From: Pseudomonas sp. MWU15-20650
GTDB taxonomy: Bacteria; Pseudomonadota; Gammaproteobacteria; Pseudomonadales; Pseudomonadaceae
Direction: 5' to 3'
Assembly: GCF_023242475.1 (NCBI RefSeq)
Contig: NZ_JALJFG010000006.1
Span: forward strand, 1-64,000
Length of the DNA: 64,000 nucleotides
The position numbers and the translations under genes were made by a program. Of this stretch, positions 50,936-60,065 are shown one piece after another. The notes below the pieces were generated by a model. That model was not told the origin of the DNA. It made no database searches and saw only the letters and a list, made by a program, of their open reading frames with translations. Position 1 is the first letter of the stretch. The number at the start of each line of letters is the position of its first letter.

Positions 50936-52134
50936 TGCGTGACGTTTTTATCTGTGATGCGATTCGCACCCCTATCGGCCGCTTCGGTGGCGGCCTGTCC
51001 AGCGTGCGTGCCGACGACTTGGCGGCGCTGCCGATCAAGGCCCTGATCGAACGCAACCCGTCGGTCGATTGGAGCGCTGTCGACGAGGTATTCCTTGGCT
51101 GTGCCAACCAGGCCGGTGAAGACAACCGTAACGTGGCGCGCATGGCGCTGTTGCTGGCGGGCCTGCCGGAGAGTATCCCCGGCGTGACCCTCAACCGTTT
51201 GTGTGCCTCGGGCATGGATGCGATCGGCACGGCCTTTCGCGCCATTGCCAGCGGTGAAATGGAACTGGCGATTGCGGGTGGCGTTGAGTCGATGTCCCGT
51301 GCACCGTTCGTGATGGGCAAGGCCGATGCGGCGTTTTCGCGCAACATGAAGCTGGAAGACACCACCATCGGCTGGCGTTTCATCAACCCGCTGATGAAGG
51401 CCCAGTACGGCGTGGATGCCATGCCACAGACCGCCGATAACGTGGCTGACGACTACAACGTCTCCCGCGCCGACCAGGACGCTTTCGCGCTGCGCAGCCA
51501 GCAACGCACCGCCGCCGCGCAAGCCGCAGGCTTCTTTGCCGAGGAAATCGTGCCGGTGCGGGTCGCCCATAAAAAAGGCGAAACCGTGGTGGAGCACGAC
51601 GAGCACCCAAGGGACACCACCCTGGAGGCCCTGGCCAAGCTCAAACCGGTCAATGGCCCGGACAAGACGGTCACCGCCGGCAATGCCTCGGGCGTGAACG
51701 ATGGGGCCGCGGCGCTGATTCTCGCGTCTGCCGACGCCGTGAAGAAACACGGCCTGACCGCCCGCGCTCGTGTGCTGGGCATGGCCAGTGCCGGTGTCGC
51801 GCCGCGCGTCATGGGCATCGGCCCGGTGCCGGCGGTACGCAAGCTGGTGGAACGCCTGGGGCTGGCGGTCACTGACTTTGACGTGATCGAACTCAACGAA
51901 GCCTTCGCCAGCCAAGGTCTGGCGGTGCTACGCGAGCTGGGCATCGCCGACGATGCACCCCAGGTCAACCCGAACGGTGGCGCCATCGCCCTTGGCCATC
52001 CCTTGGGCATGAGCGGTGCGCGGTTGGTACTCACGGCCCTGCACCAGTTGGAGAAAACCGGCGGCAGCAAAGGCTTGGCGACCATGTGTGTGGGCGTCGG
52101 CCAAGGTTTGGCCCTGGCGATTGAACGCGTCTAA
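50935..52134 (+). CDS. pcaF: 3-oxoadipyl-CoA thiolase
   Basis: 399 residues. It cleaves 3-oxoadipyl-CoA with CoA into succinyl-CoA and acetyl-CoA, the last step of the pathway. Nucleophile Cys90 in [16 protein letters not shown]; His in [19 protein letters not shown]; second Cys in [10 protein letters not shown]. All catalytic residues are present. It overlaps the pcaJ stop by one base and precedes pcaH by 17 bp. Confidence 0.97.
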   Translation: MRDVFICDAIRTPIGRFGGGLSSVRADDLAALPIKALIERNPSVDWSAVDEVFLGCANQAGEDNRNVARMALLLAGLPESIPGVTLNRLCASGMDAIGTAFRAIASGEMELAIAGGVESMSRAPFVMGKADAAFSRNMKLEDTTIGWRFINPLMKAQYGVDAMPQTADNVADDYNVSRADQDAFALRSQQRTAAAQAAGFFAEEIVPVRVAHKKGETVVEHDEHPRDTTLEALAKLKPVNGPDKTVTAGNASGVNDGAAALILASADAVKKHGLTARARVLGMASAGVAPRVMGIGPVPAVRKLVERLGLAVTDFDVIELNEAFASQGLAVLRELGIADDAPQVNPNGGAIALGHPLGMSGARLVLTALHQLEKTGGSKGLATMCVGVGQGLALAIERV

Positions 52135-52151
52135 CAAGAGAGGATTGCTCC

Positions 52152-52856
52152 ATGAGTGACAAGCCCGGTTACCGGCGCCCGCAAGCGGGCACTCAACCTG
52201 ATTACCTGCACCCGGCCTATCAGTCGACGAACTTGCGCTCGCCGTCCAAGCCGTTGGTGTTTCTGCCCCATTCGTTGTCGGAAATTACCGGCCCGACCAT
52301 CGGCGCCGAGCGTATCAATGAGAAGGACAACGACCTGACTGCCCAGCATGACGGCGAGCCCCAAGGCGAGCGCATCATCATTCATGGGCGTGTGCTGGAC
52401 GAAAACGGCCTGCCAGTGCCGGGTATCCTCGTGGAGATCTGGCAGGCCAACGCCGCCGGTCGCTACAACCACAAGCGCGACCTTCATGATGCGCCGCTCG
52501 ACCCGAATTTCACCGGCACCGGGCGCACCGTCACTGACGCCGATGGCTGGTACCAGTTCCAGACCATCAAGCCCGGTGCCTACCCGTGGGGCAACCACCA
52601 CAATGCATGGCGCCCGGCGCATATCCATTTTTCGCTGTTCGGCCCGAGCGTGCTGACGCGGTTGGTGACACAGATGTATTTCCCGGGCGACCCGTTGCTG
52701 GAGTACGACCCGATCTACAACTGTGTACCGGATACCCGTGCCAAGGAGCGCCTGATCGCGCGTTTCGACCTGGAAAAAACCATTCCTTCCTATGCCCTCG
52801 GCTACCGCTGGGACATCGTCCTGCGCGGCCGCGACGCCACGCCGATGGAGAAATGA
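52152..52856 (+). CDS. pcaH: Protocatechuate 3,4-dioxygenase beta subunit
   Basis: 234 residues. Intradiol ring-cleavage subunit that carries the ferric iron: by position the ligands are Y105 (GRYNH), Y144 (GAYPWGNHH), H157 and H159 (RPAHIHFS), each three less than the P. putida numbering 108/147/160/162. The N-terminus is a typical PcaH segment (YRRPQAGTQPDYLHPAYQST). It forms (alpha-beta)n with PcaG, encoded one base after the stop. Converts protocatechuate to 3-carboxy-cis,cis-muconate. Confidence 0.97.
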   Translation: MSDKPGYRRPQAGTQPDYLHPAYQSTNLRSPSKPLVFLPHSLSEITGPTIGAERINEKDNDLTAQHDGEPQGERIIIHGRVLDENGLPVPGILVEIWQANAAGRYNHKRDLHDAPLDPNFTGTGRTVTDADGWYQFQTIKPGAYPWGNHHNAWRPAHIHFSLFGPSVLTRLVTQMYFPGDPLLEYDPIYNCVPDTRAKERLIARFDLEKTIPSYALGYRWDIVLRGRDATPMEK

Positions 52857-52857
52857 G

Positions 52858-53424
52858 ATGACACTCAATGCGACTACGTCCCACACCGTCGGGCCGTATT
52901 ACCACATCGGCCTGACCTGGCTGAACCGTGAAGACCTGACTGTGCCGGCCACCCTCGGCGAGCGTGTGGCGATCAGCGGGCAAGTGCTGGACGGCAACGG
53001 TGATGTCGTCAACGACGCCATGCTGGAAGTCTGGCAGGCCAATGCCGCCGGTAAATACGACCATCCTGAGGATGAGCAGGACAAGGCCGTCGACCCCAAC
53101 TTCGAAGGTTTCGGCCGGGTGCCGGTGGATGCCGAAGGGCGTTTCCGTTTCACCACCATCAAGCCGGGCAGTGTGCCGGGCCTGAAGGGCACGACCCAGG
53201 CGCCGCACCTGGTGGTGCTGGTATTTGCCCGTGGGTTGGTGAAGCACTTGCTCACGCGGATTTATTTCGACGGTGAGGCGTGCAACGGCGATGACCCGTT
53301 GCTGGCGTGTGTACCGGCCGAGCGTCGCAGTACGTTGATTGCCAAGCCGGATGCGGCAGGGGTTTATCAGTGGAATGTGGTGTTGCAGGGCACAGATGAG
53401 GAAACGGTGTTCTTCGACTACTGA
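52858..53424 (+). CDS. pcaG: Protocatechuate 3,4-dioxygenase alpha subunit
   Basis: 188 residues from the ATG at 52858; the longer frame from 52792 lies inside pcaH. Same fold as PcaH but without the four iron ligands at the corresponding sites (ANAAGKYDHPEDEQDK, TQAPHLVVLVFARG). Its N-terminus (TLNATTSHTVGPYYHIGLTWL) lines the active site of the partner subunit. It ends before a REP palindrome, which probably marks the end of the first pca transcript. Confidence 0.97.
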   Translation: MTLNATTSHTVGPYYHIGLTWLNREDLTVPATLGERVAISGQVLDGNGDVVNDAMLEVWQANAAGKYDHPEDEQDKAVDPNFEGFGRVPVDAEGRFRFTTIKPGSVPGLKGTTQAPHLVVLVFARGLVKHLLTRIYFDGEACNGDDPLLACVPAERRSTLIAKPDAAGVYQWNVVLQGTDEETVFFDY

Positions 53425-53434
53425 GTGGGCTTTC

Positions 53435-53518
53435 GGGCCTCATCGAGGCAAGCCCCCTCCCACACTTGGACTGGTGAACACCTTCAAATGTGGGAGGGGG
53501 CTTGCCTCGATGAGGCCC
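53435..53518. repeat. REP palindrome (perfect 30-bp arms) after pcaG
   Basis: Arms 53435-53464 and 53489-53518 are exact reverse complements (start GGGCCTCATCGAGGCAAGCC, end ...GATGAGGCCC). It splits pcaIJFHG from pcaTBDC and could attenuate readthrough. Confidence 0.92.
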
Positions 53519-53560
53519 TTCCTGGCAACACCTATCCGAAAGTCTGCTTGCAGAACATGG

Positions 53561-53588
53561 TTGTTGCAAAGTATGTCTAGGCTATAAC
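53561..53588 (+). promoter_or_regulatory. Putative pcaT promoter
   Basis: -35 TTGTTG (53561-53566), 16-bp spacer, -10 TATAAC (53583-53588), 22 bp before the pcaT ATG. It would allow separate expression of pcaTBDC. Confidence 0.45.
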
Positions 53589-53610
53589 CGTTCCCACTGA
53601 GTGAAAAAAC

Positions 53611-54906
53611 ATGACAACAACAACGAGTCACTACACCGGAGAAGAGCGCAGCAAACGGATTTTTGCGATTGTCGGTGCGTCCTCCGGCAACCTGGTCGAA
53701 TGGTTCGACTTCTACGTCTATGCCTTCTGCGCCATTTACTTCGCCCCGGCGTTTTTTCCGTCGGACGACCCTACGGTCCAACTGCTCAACACCGCCGGTG
53801 TATTTGCCGCCGGGTTCCTGATGCGGCCAATCGGCGGCTGGTTGTTTGGCCGGGTGGCCGACAAGCACGGGCGCAAAAACTCGATGATGATCTCGGTGCT
53901 GATGATGTGCGCCGGTTCCCTGGTCATCGCTTTCCTGCCCACCTACAAAGACATCGGTGCCTGGGCGCCGGCGCTGCTGTTGGTGGCGCGGCTGTTCCAG
54001 GGCCTGTCGGTGGGGGGCGAATACGGCACCACGGCAACCTACATGAGTGAAGTCGCGCTCAAGGGCCAGCGCGGTTTCTTTGCCTCGTTCCAGTACGTGA
54101 CCCTGATCGGCGGGCAACTGCTGGCGGTGTTGGTGGTGGTGATCCTGCAACAGATCCTCACCGAAGAAGAACTGCGTGCCTGGGGCTGGCGTATTCCGTT
54201 CGTGATCGGTGCCATTGCGGCGGTTATTTCCCTGCTATTGCGGCGTACCCTGAAGGAAACCACCAGTAAGGAAATGCGCCAGGACAAGGACGCCGGCAGC
54301 ATCGCCGCGCTGTTCCGGGACCACAAGGCGGCGTTTATCACCGTGCTCGGCTACACCGCCGGCGGCTCGCTGATTTTCTACACCTTTACCACCTACATGC
54401 AGAAGTACCTGGTGAACACTGCCGGGATGCACGCCAAGACGGCCAGCTACATCATGACCGGTGCACTGTTCCTCTACATGTGCATGCAGCCGCTGTTCGG
54501 CATGTTGGCGGACAAGATCGGCCGTCGTAACTCGATGCTGTGGTTCGGCGCACTGGGTACGCTGTGCACGGTGCCGATCCTGCTCAGCCTGAAAACCGTC
54601 AGCAGCCCGTTCCTGGCCTTCGTGCTGATCACCCTGGCGTTGGCCATCGTCAGTTTCTACACCTCCATCAGCGGCTTGGTGAAAGCGGAAATGTTTCCGC
54701 CTCAAGTACGCGCCTTGGGTGTTGGCCTGGCTTATGCCGTGGCCAATGCGATCTTCGGTGGCTCGGCGGAGTATGTAGCCTTGGGCCTCAAATCCATGGG
54801 CATGGAAAACACCTTCTATTGGTACGTTACCGTGATGATGGCGGTGGCCTTCCTGTTCAGCTTGCGTCTGCCCAGGGAGGCGGCGTACTTGCACCACGAT
54901 CTGTAA
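53611..54906 (+). CDS. pcaT: Metabolite:H+ symporter PcaT
   Basis: 431 residues, MFS of the MHS family (12 helices). Signature at the first helix and loop ([36 protein letters not shown]) and [20 protein letters not shown]. PcaT in P. putida imports 3-oxoadipate or other dicarboxylates. pcaB follows 10 bp downstream. A good promoter-like element and a REP precede it. Confidence 0.92.
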   Translation: MTTTTSHYTGEERSKRIFAIVGASSGNLVEWFDFYVYAFCAIYFAPAFFPSDDPTVQLLNTAGVFAAGFLMRPIGGWLFGRVADKHGRKNSMMISVLMMCAGSLVIAFLPTYKDIGAWAPALLLVARLFQGLSVGGEYGTTATYMSEVALKGQRGFFASFQYVTLIGGQLLAVLVVVILQQILTEEELRAWGWRIPFVIGAIAAVISLLLRRTLKETTSKEMRQDKDAGSIAALFRDHKAAFITVLGYTAGGSLIFYTFTTYMQKYLVNTAGMHAKTASYIMTGALFLYMCMQPLFGMLADKIGRRNSMLWFGALGTLCTVPILLSLKTVSSPFLAFVLITLALAIVSFYTSISGLVKAEMFPPQVRALGVGLAYAVANAIFGGSAEYVALGLKSMGMENTFYWYVTVMMAVAFLFSLRLPREAAYLHHDL

Positions 54907-54916
54907 GGGATGAGTT

Positions 54917-56281
54917 ATGACACTGCGCACGAGCAATCAACTGTTCGACGCTTATTTCACCGCTGACAGCATGGCCGAGGTGTTCTGTGACCAAGGGCGC
55001 TTGCAGGGCATGCTGGATTTCGAGGCCGCGCTGGCCCGGGCGGAGGCCCGGGTCGGTTTGATCCCCCAGGCCGCTGTCGCACCGATTGCTCAGGCATGCC
55101 TGGCGTCACTGTACGACGTGGATGCCCTCGGCGTGGCCATTGCCACGGCGGGCAATTCGGCGATTCCGCTGGTGAAGGCGCTGGGCAAGTTGATCGCCAG
55201 TGAAGACGCCGACGCCGAGCGTTATGTGCACCTGGGTGCGACCAGCCAGGATGTGATGGATACCGGATTGGTGTTGCAAGTGCGACAGGCGCTGCGGTTG
55301 ATCGAAACCGACTTGGCGCAATTGGGCGACGTGCTGGCAGCCCAGGCGCAGCGCTACGCCGCCGTGCCGTTGGCCGGACGTACCTGGTTGCAGCACGCGA
55401 CGCCGGTCACCCTGGGGATGAAAATCGCCGGTTGGCTGGGGGCGGTAACGCGCAGTCGCCAGCGCCTTGCCGAGTTGAAACCGCGCCTGTTGGTGCTGCA
55501 ATTTGGCGGTGCCTGCGGCACGCTGGCGGCACTCGGTGAGCAGGCAATGCCAGTGGCCGAAGCCTTGGCCGCCGAATTGCAACTGACCTTGCCCGAACAG
55601 CCCTGGCACACACAGCGTGATCGCCTGGTGGAGTTTGCCGGCGTGCTCGGCCTGATCGCCGGTAGCCTCGGCAAGCTGGGCCGCGATATCAGCCTGTTGA
55701 TGCAAACGGAAGCGGCGGAAGTGTTCGAACCATCGGCACCGGGCAAAGGCGGGTCGTCCACCATGCCGCACAAACGTAACCCGGTGGGTGCCGCGGTGTT
55801 GATCAGCGCCGCGACCCGTGTGCCTGGGTTGGTGGCGACGATGCTCAGCGCCATGCCCCAGGAGCACGAGCGCAGCCTGGGCTTGTGGCACGCCGAATGG
55901 GAGACCTTGCCGCAGATTTGCCGGCTGGTGTCCGGCGCCTTGAAACAGGCGTTGCTGGTGAGTGAAGGGTTGGACGTCGACCCTGAGCGCATGCTGCAAA
56001 ACCTCGACCTGACCCAGGGCCTGGTGCTGGCCGAAGCCGTCAGCATCGTCCTCGCTCAACGCCTGGGTCGTGAGACGGCGCACCATCTGTTGGAGCAGTG
56101 CTGCCAACGTGCCGTCGCTCAACAGCGGCATCTACGTGCGGTACTCGCAGACGAACCGCAGATCACCGCTGAGCTGTCAGCGGCCGAATTGGACCGCTTG
56201 CTCGACCCCGCGCACTACCTGGGCCAGGCCCAAACCTGGGTCACCCGCGCCGTGACCGAACACTTTGCATTGACCGCCTGA
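54917..56281 (+). CDS. pcaB: 3-carboxy-cis,cis-muconate cycloisomerase
   Basis: 454 residues, fumarase/aspartase superfamily. It forms 4-carboxymuconolactone from 3-carboxymuconate. The signature loop is GKGGSSTMPHKRNPVGAAV, the general-base region VHLGATSQDVMDTGL, and the middle conserved block is RTWLQHATPVTLG. The C-terminal extension (about 100 residues) is that of the bacterial PcaB. Start follows AAGGGATGAGTT. Confidence 0.96.
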   Translation: MTLRTSNQLFDAYFTADSMAEVFCDQGRLQGMLDFEAALARAEARVGLIPQAAVAPIAQACLASLYDVDALGVAIATAGNSAIPLVKALGKLIASEDADAERYVHLGATSQDVMDTGLVLQVRQALRLIETDLAQLGDVLAAQAQRYAAVPLAGRTWLQHATPVTLGMKIAGWLGAVTRSRQRLAELKPRLLVLQFGGACGTLAALGEQAMPVAEALAAELQLTLPEQPWHTQRDRLVEFAGVLGLIAGSLGKLGRDISLLMQTEAAEVFEPSAPGKGGSSTMPHKRNPVGAAVLISAATRVPGLVATMLSAMPQEHERSLGLWHAEWETLPQICRLVSGALKQALLVSEGLDVDPERMLQNLDLTQGLVLAEAVSIVLAQRLGRETAHHLLEQCCQRAVAQQRHLRAVLADEPQITAELSAAELDRLLDPAHYLGQAQTWVTRAVTEHFALTA

Positions 56282-56291
56282 GGAGACCGCT

Positions 56292-57083
56292 GTGGCCTTT
56301 GTACAACTCGCCGAGGGCGAACTGCATTACCAATTGGATGGGCCGGTGGATGCACCGGTGCTGGTGCTGTCCAACTCCCTGGGGACCAGCCTGCATATGT
56401 GGGACATCCAGATTCCGGCCTTCACCCGACATTTTCGTGTGTTGCGCCTCGACACCCGTGGCCACGGCAAATCCCTGGTCACCCAAGGGCCGTACAGCAT
56501 TGAGCAACTGGGGCGTGACGTGATTGCGCTGCTGGATGCGCTGGATATCCCGCGTGCACATTTTTGTGGCTTGTCCATGGGCGGCTTGATCGGCCAGTGG
56601 CTGGGGATTAACGCGGGTGAGCGCTTGCACCGCCTGGTGGTGTGTAACACCGCCGCCAAGATCGGTACGCCTGAGGTGTGGAACCCACGCATCGAAATGG
56701 TCCTGCGCGACGGTGCAGCGGCGATGGTCGCCCTGCGCGATGCATCGATTGCGCGCTGGTTCACTGAGGATTTTGCTGCGGCCAACCCGCACCAGGCCAA
56801 GCAGATCACCGACATGCTTGCGGCCACGTCCCCCGAAGGCTATGCCGCCAACTGCGGTGCCGTGCGCGACGCAGATTTTCGTGAGCAATTGTCGTCGATC
56901 AACGTGCCGACCCTGGTGATTGCCGGCACTGAAGATGCCGTGACACCGCCCGCCGGCAGCCACTTTATCCAGCACCATGTACGGGGCGCCGAATACGCCG
57001 AGTTCTATGCGGCCCACCTGTCCAACGTCCAGGTCGGGGCGGATTTCAGCAACCGAGTGCTGAAGTTCCTGCTGGCCGATTAA
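56292..57083 (+). CDS. pcaD: 3-oxoadipate enol-lactonase
   Basis: 263 residues, alpha/beta hydrolase with a GTG start after GAGGAGACC. Nucleophile Ser95 in FCGLSMGGLIGQ; oxyanion region VLSNSLGTSLHMWD; acid Asp in TEDAVTPP; the His should be in AAHLSNVQ. Converts 3-oxoadipate enol-lactone to 3-oxoadipate. Ten bases after pcaB. A REP-type palindrome separates it from pcaC. Confidence 0.96.
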   Translation: MAFVQLAEGELHYQLDGPVDAPVLVLSNSLGTSLHMWDIQIPAFTRHFRVLRLDTRGHGKSLVTQGPYSIEQLGRDVIALLDALDIPRAHFCGLSMGGLIGQWLGINAGERLHRLVVCNTAAKIGTPEVWNPRIEMVLRDGAAAMVALRDASIARWFTEDFAAANPHQAKQITDMLAATSPEGYAANCGAVRDADFREQLSSINVPTLVIAGTEDAVTPPAGSHFIQHHVRGAEYAEFYAAHLSNVQVGADFSNRVLKFLLAD

Positions 57084-57089
57084 ACCCTG

Positions 57090-57220
57090 TGGCGAGCGGG
57101 CTTGCCCCGCGTTGGGCCGCGAAGCGGCCCTGATACAGTCACCGCGTTTTTCCAGGGTGAACCTCGTTGCCAGGTTTTGGGGCGGCTTCGCCACCCAACG
57201 CGGGGCAAGCCCGCTCGCCA
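57090..57220. repeat. REP pair between pcaD and pcaC
   Basis: Arms 57090-57116 and 57194-57220 are exact 27-bp reverse complements (TGGCGAGCGGGCTTGCCCCG ... CGGGGCAAGCCCGCTCGCCA). A second palindrome GGCCGCGAAGCGGCC (57116-57130) lies inside. The family differs from the GGGAGC type found elsewhere. Confidence 0.9.
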
Positions 57221-57283
57221 CTACAGGCCCGGTCACCCCCCCCAGGTGATCGAGCTGACACCTAATTGAAACAGGAGCTTTTT

Positions 57284-57676
57284 GTGGACGAGAAACAACG
57301 TTACGCCGACGGCCTGCAAGTGCGCCGCGAAGTGCTGGGCGACGCGCATGTCGACCGCAGCCTGAATGCGCTGACCGAGTTCAACAGCGAGTTCCAGGAA
57401 ATGATCACCCGCCACGCCTGGGGGGATATCTGGACCCGCCCTGGCTTGCCACGGCATACCCGCAGCCTGATCACCATCGCGATGCTGATCGGCATGAACC
57501 GCAGTGAAGAGTTGAAGTTGCATCTGCGGGCCGCCGCCAGCAATGGGGTGACGCGTGCCGAGATCAAGGAAGTGCTGATGCAGAGCGCGATCTACTGCGG
57601 GATTCCGGCGGCGAATGCGACCTTTCACCTGGCAGAGTCGGTGTGGGATGAGCTGGGGGTCGAATCGCGAGAGTAA
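57284..57676 (+). CDS. pcaC: 4-carboxymuconolactone decarboxylase
   Basis: 130 residues with a GTG start at 57284, right after CAGGAGCTTTTT, giving the family N-terminus DEKQRYADGLQVRREVLGDAHVD. AhpD-like all-helical fold. Family block: FQEMITRHAWGDIWTRPGLP, then SLITIAMLIGMNRSEELKLHLRAAASNGVTRAEIKEVLMQSAIYCGIPAANATFHLAE. It removes CO2 from the gamma-carboxymuconolactone to give 3-oxoadipate enol-lactone. Its stop is three bases from the convergent deacetylase gene end. Confidence 0.96.
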   Translation: MDEKQRYADGLQVRREVLGDAHVDRSLNALTEFNSEFQEMITRHAWGDIWTRPGLPRHTRSLITIAMLIGMNRSEELKLHLRAAASNGVTRAEIKEVLMQSAIYCGIPAANATFHLAESVWDELGVESRE

Positions 57677-57679
57677 GGC

Positions 57680-58579
57680 TCAGTGGGAGTCCGCGTCCCA
57701 CACCCAGTTCCATACACCGGGCAGGTGCACGGGCTCGTCCACCTCCTTGACCGTGCGCGCCAGCGCTGCCCGCTCCAGCGTGGCATGGTCGGTGTAGAAC
57801 GGTTCGACGGCGGTTTTCACGCCGTTGATGCGCGCGCTGTCCATCAGGATCTGCAAGTATTCCTGCAAGTGCCGAGCGGTGTAGCGGTTGATATCGTGGA
57901 AGGTCACCACCACCGGGATTACGCCCTCTACCGTCGGCAGTTCCCCCAGCGCAATGCGCTCGCGCACCACCGACAGCTGCCGATACAAATTGGCCCGGCG
58001 GCGCGGGCTGCCATTGAAACCCCAGATCTTGCCGTCGTTGGCACTCAGGTCCGTCAGCAATACGTGCATGCCGTGGCGCTGGTAGGCGGCGAAGGTGCGT
58101 TTGTCGTAATTCCAGAACGGTGGGCGTACCAGCAGCGGGGGCGCGCCGGTAATGCTGGCAATATCTGCTGCGCCTTGGGTGAGGGTGCTTTCCAGCTCGG
58201 CGTCATTCAGCCAACGGTGATTGGTATGAAACGCCGTGGCCGTGTGGAAGGCCAGGATATGCCCAGCGGCATGTTCGCGCTCCATGGTCTTGCGGCCGCG
58301 CGGGCTGCCGCCTGCGCGGGACGCCTCGGTCTGTACGAAGAACACGGCCTTGATGCCTGGCAGCAGCGGGTTTTTTGCCAGGTCGGCCACCACCGACCGG
58401 CTCGGGTTGTTGTAGCCCGAGGCACTCGGGCCGTCGTCGAACGTCAGCAGGAACCGGACCGGTGCTTGGGCGAGCAGGCGCTGTTCGGTCTGTGGTGTCA
58501 GCGGGATGGGCGCGCTGATGCAGCCGCCCAGGCTCAGGGCCAGGGCCATCAGTACGGTCGCTATGGCGAAGGATTTCAT
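57680..58579 (-). CDS. Polysaccharide deacetylase family lipoprotein
   Basis: 299 residues from the ATG at 58579 (a GTG three codons earlier is possible). Lipoprotein signal (MKSFAIATVLMALALSLGGC). NodB-like: motif 1 LLTFDDGPSASG (catalytic Asp and metal Asp), motif 3 VRPPFWNYDKRTF (Arg), late motif VVVTFHDINRYT (His). The metal-binding H-x3-4-H motif 2 reads AFHTATAFHTNH with the two candidate His six residues apart, which is unusual for the family. It may act on an N-acetylated glycan in the periplasm. It follows no exopolysaccharide cluster; it is transcribed toward pcaC. Confidence 0.85.
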   Translation of the reverse strand: MKSFAIATVLMALALSLGGCISAPIPLTPQTEQRLLAQAPVRFLLTFDDGPSASGYNNPSRSVVADLAKNPLLPGIKAVFFVQTEASRAGGSPRGRKTMEREHAAGHILAFHTATAFHTNHRWLNDAELESTLTQGAADIASITGAPPLLVRPPFWNYDKRTFAAYQRHGMHVLLTDLSANDGKIWGFNGSPRRRANLYRQLSVVRERIALGELPTVEGVIPVVVTFHDINRYTARHLQEYLQILMDSARINGVKTAVEPFYTDHATLERAALARTVKEVDEPVHLPGVWNWVWDADSH

Positions 58580-58662
58580 GGTGCGCACGGGCTCGAATAA
58601 AGACCGCTGCTGGGTGGATCAGCAGCGGCAGGCGCGCACCATACCGCAAGTGCTGCGCGGGT

Positions 58663-59913
58663 TTACAGCAGACTTATCGGGTAGCTGACGATCAACCGGT
58701 TTTCGTCGAATTCATTATTGCTGTAATCCCTGCGCATGCTGGAATTGCGCCAGCGTACGTTGAGATCCCTGAGCACGCCGCTTTGCACGGTATAGCCGAT
58801 TTCGCTCTCGCGGCCCCATTCCTTGCCGTCCGTCACCGTGCCGCTGTGCACGTTGCTGCCGCTGAGATAGCGGTTCATCAGGGTCAGGCCGGGAATGCCG
58901 AGGGCGGCGAAATTGTAGTCGTGGCGCACTTGCCAGGATTTCTCCTGGGCATTGTCGTAGCTGGCGTTGTAACTGTCGTTGGCCAGGGTGCCGCCGCTGG
59001 TGCCGTTGACGCGCATCCAGGCACTGTTGCCGGTGAGTTTTTGCAGGCCGACGTAAAAGGTGTTGCCGCCGTACTTGGCGGAGAACAGGCCGGACCAGGT
59101 CTTGTTGTCCAGCTCGCCTGCGCGGGCGCTGCCATCGTCCTTGCCGTAGAAGAACCCGAGGTTGGCGCCCAGGGTCCAGTCGCCGACAGGTTGGCTGTGG
59201 ATCAGGTTGATGTATTGCTGGCGGTAGATGTCCTTGAGCTGGGCATTCCACAGGCCGATCTGGGTGCGTTTGTCGTTGAACGCGTATTCGGCGCCCTGGA
59301 AGTTGAAACGATCGGAGGTGAACGCGGGTTTTCCGGTCATCGACAAGTCGCTCATGCTGCTGTCGTCCCGTGGGCTGTTGGCACGGAATTGGCCGCCATA
59401 CAGCGTCAGGCCGTCGATCTCCTTGGAGGTGATCTGCCCGCCGCGCAGGGTTTGCGGCAGCGAGCGGCCATCATCGGCCCGCAGGATCGGCAATACGGGC
59501 ATCCATTCACCGACTTTGGCTTCGGTCTTCGAAATGCGTGCCTTGAAGGCAACGCCCAGGCGCCCGAAGTTATCCGCCGGGCGGCCGTCGTGGTCCAGCG
59601 GCAGCAGCTGAGTGCCGCCGGTACCGCGTCCGCCATCGAGTTTTTGCGAGTACAAACCCAGCACATCCAGACCGAAACCGACCGTACCTTGGGTAAAGCC
59701 GGATTTGGCGTCGAGGATGAAACTTTGCGTCCACTCCTGCGCGCCGCCCTGGGCTTTGGTCGGGTTGGTGTAATTGCGGTTGAAGAAGAAGTTGCGCAGG
59801 TTGAGGTTGGCGCTGGCGTCTTCGAGAAAGCCGTGCTCTTCGGCGATGGCGGGAAGGGCAAGACTGGCGACAGCGGTAGCCAGCAACAGCTGGCGCGGTT
59901 GGAAAGTGCTCAT
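58663..59913 (-). CDS. OprD family outer-membrane porin
   Basis: 416 residues. Signal peptide (PRQLLLATAVASLALPAIAEE), then an 18-strand OprD barrel pattern: GFLEDASANLNLRNFFFNRNY, REWTQSF-type strand (QEWTQSFILDAKSGFTQGTVGFGLDVLGLYSQKLDGG), and the C-terminal strand ENRLIVSYPISLL. Members of the OccK/OpdK subgroup take up aromatic acids, and its position just after the pca genes suggests a protocatechuate or 4-hydroxybenzoate porin; inference. It is on the minus strand, so it is not in the pca transcript. Confidence 0.9.
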   Translation of the reverse strand: MSTFQPRQLLLATAVASLALPAIAEEHGFLEDASANLNLRNFFFNRNYTNPTKAQGGAQEWTQSFILDAKSGFTQGTVGFGLDVLGLYSQKLDGGRGTGGTQLLPLDHDGRPADNFGRLGVAFKARISKTEAKVGEWMPVLPILRADDGRSLPQTLRGGQITSKEIDGLTLYGGQFRANSPRDDSSMSDLSMTGKPAFTSDRFNFQGAEYAFNDKRTQIGLWNAQLKDIYRQQYINLIHSQPVGDWTLGANLGFFYGKDDGSARAGELDNKTWSGLFSAKYGGNTFYVGLQKLTGNSAWMRVNGTSGGTLANDSYNASYDNAQEKSWQVRHDYNFAALGIPGLTLMNRYLSGSNVHSGTVTDGKEWGRESEIGYTVQSGVLRDLNVRWRNSSMRRDYSNNEFDENRLIVSYPISLL

Positions 59914-60029
59914 GGTGTTGGACCTGTTGTTATTGGGGTTATGCAGGTGGCGGCCATGGTGCGCGGCGGTGTGGGGGCGATGAAAGTGGGGGAGAGCGGG
60001 TTGTGGGCGATGATCGAACGCAAGTTGAC

Positions 60030-60054
60030 GGGCCTGTGCGTTGCGCGCAGGCCC
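60030..60054. terminator. Hairpin after the J-protein gene
   Basis: GGGCCTG / CAGGCCC with inner GCG-TTG-CGC pairing, 12 bases after the stop of the J-protein gene (minus strand). No U tract. Confidence 0.45.
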
Positions 60055-60065
60055 GGTGGTTATGG

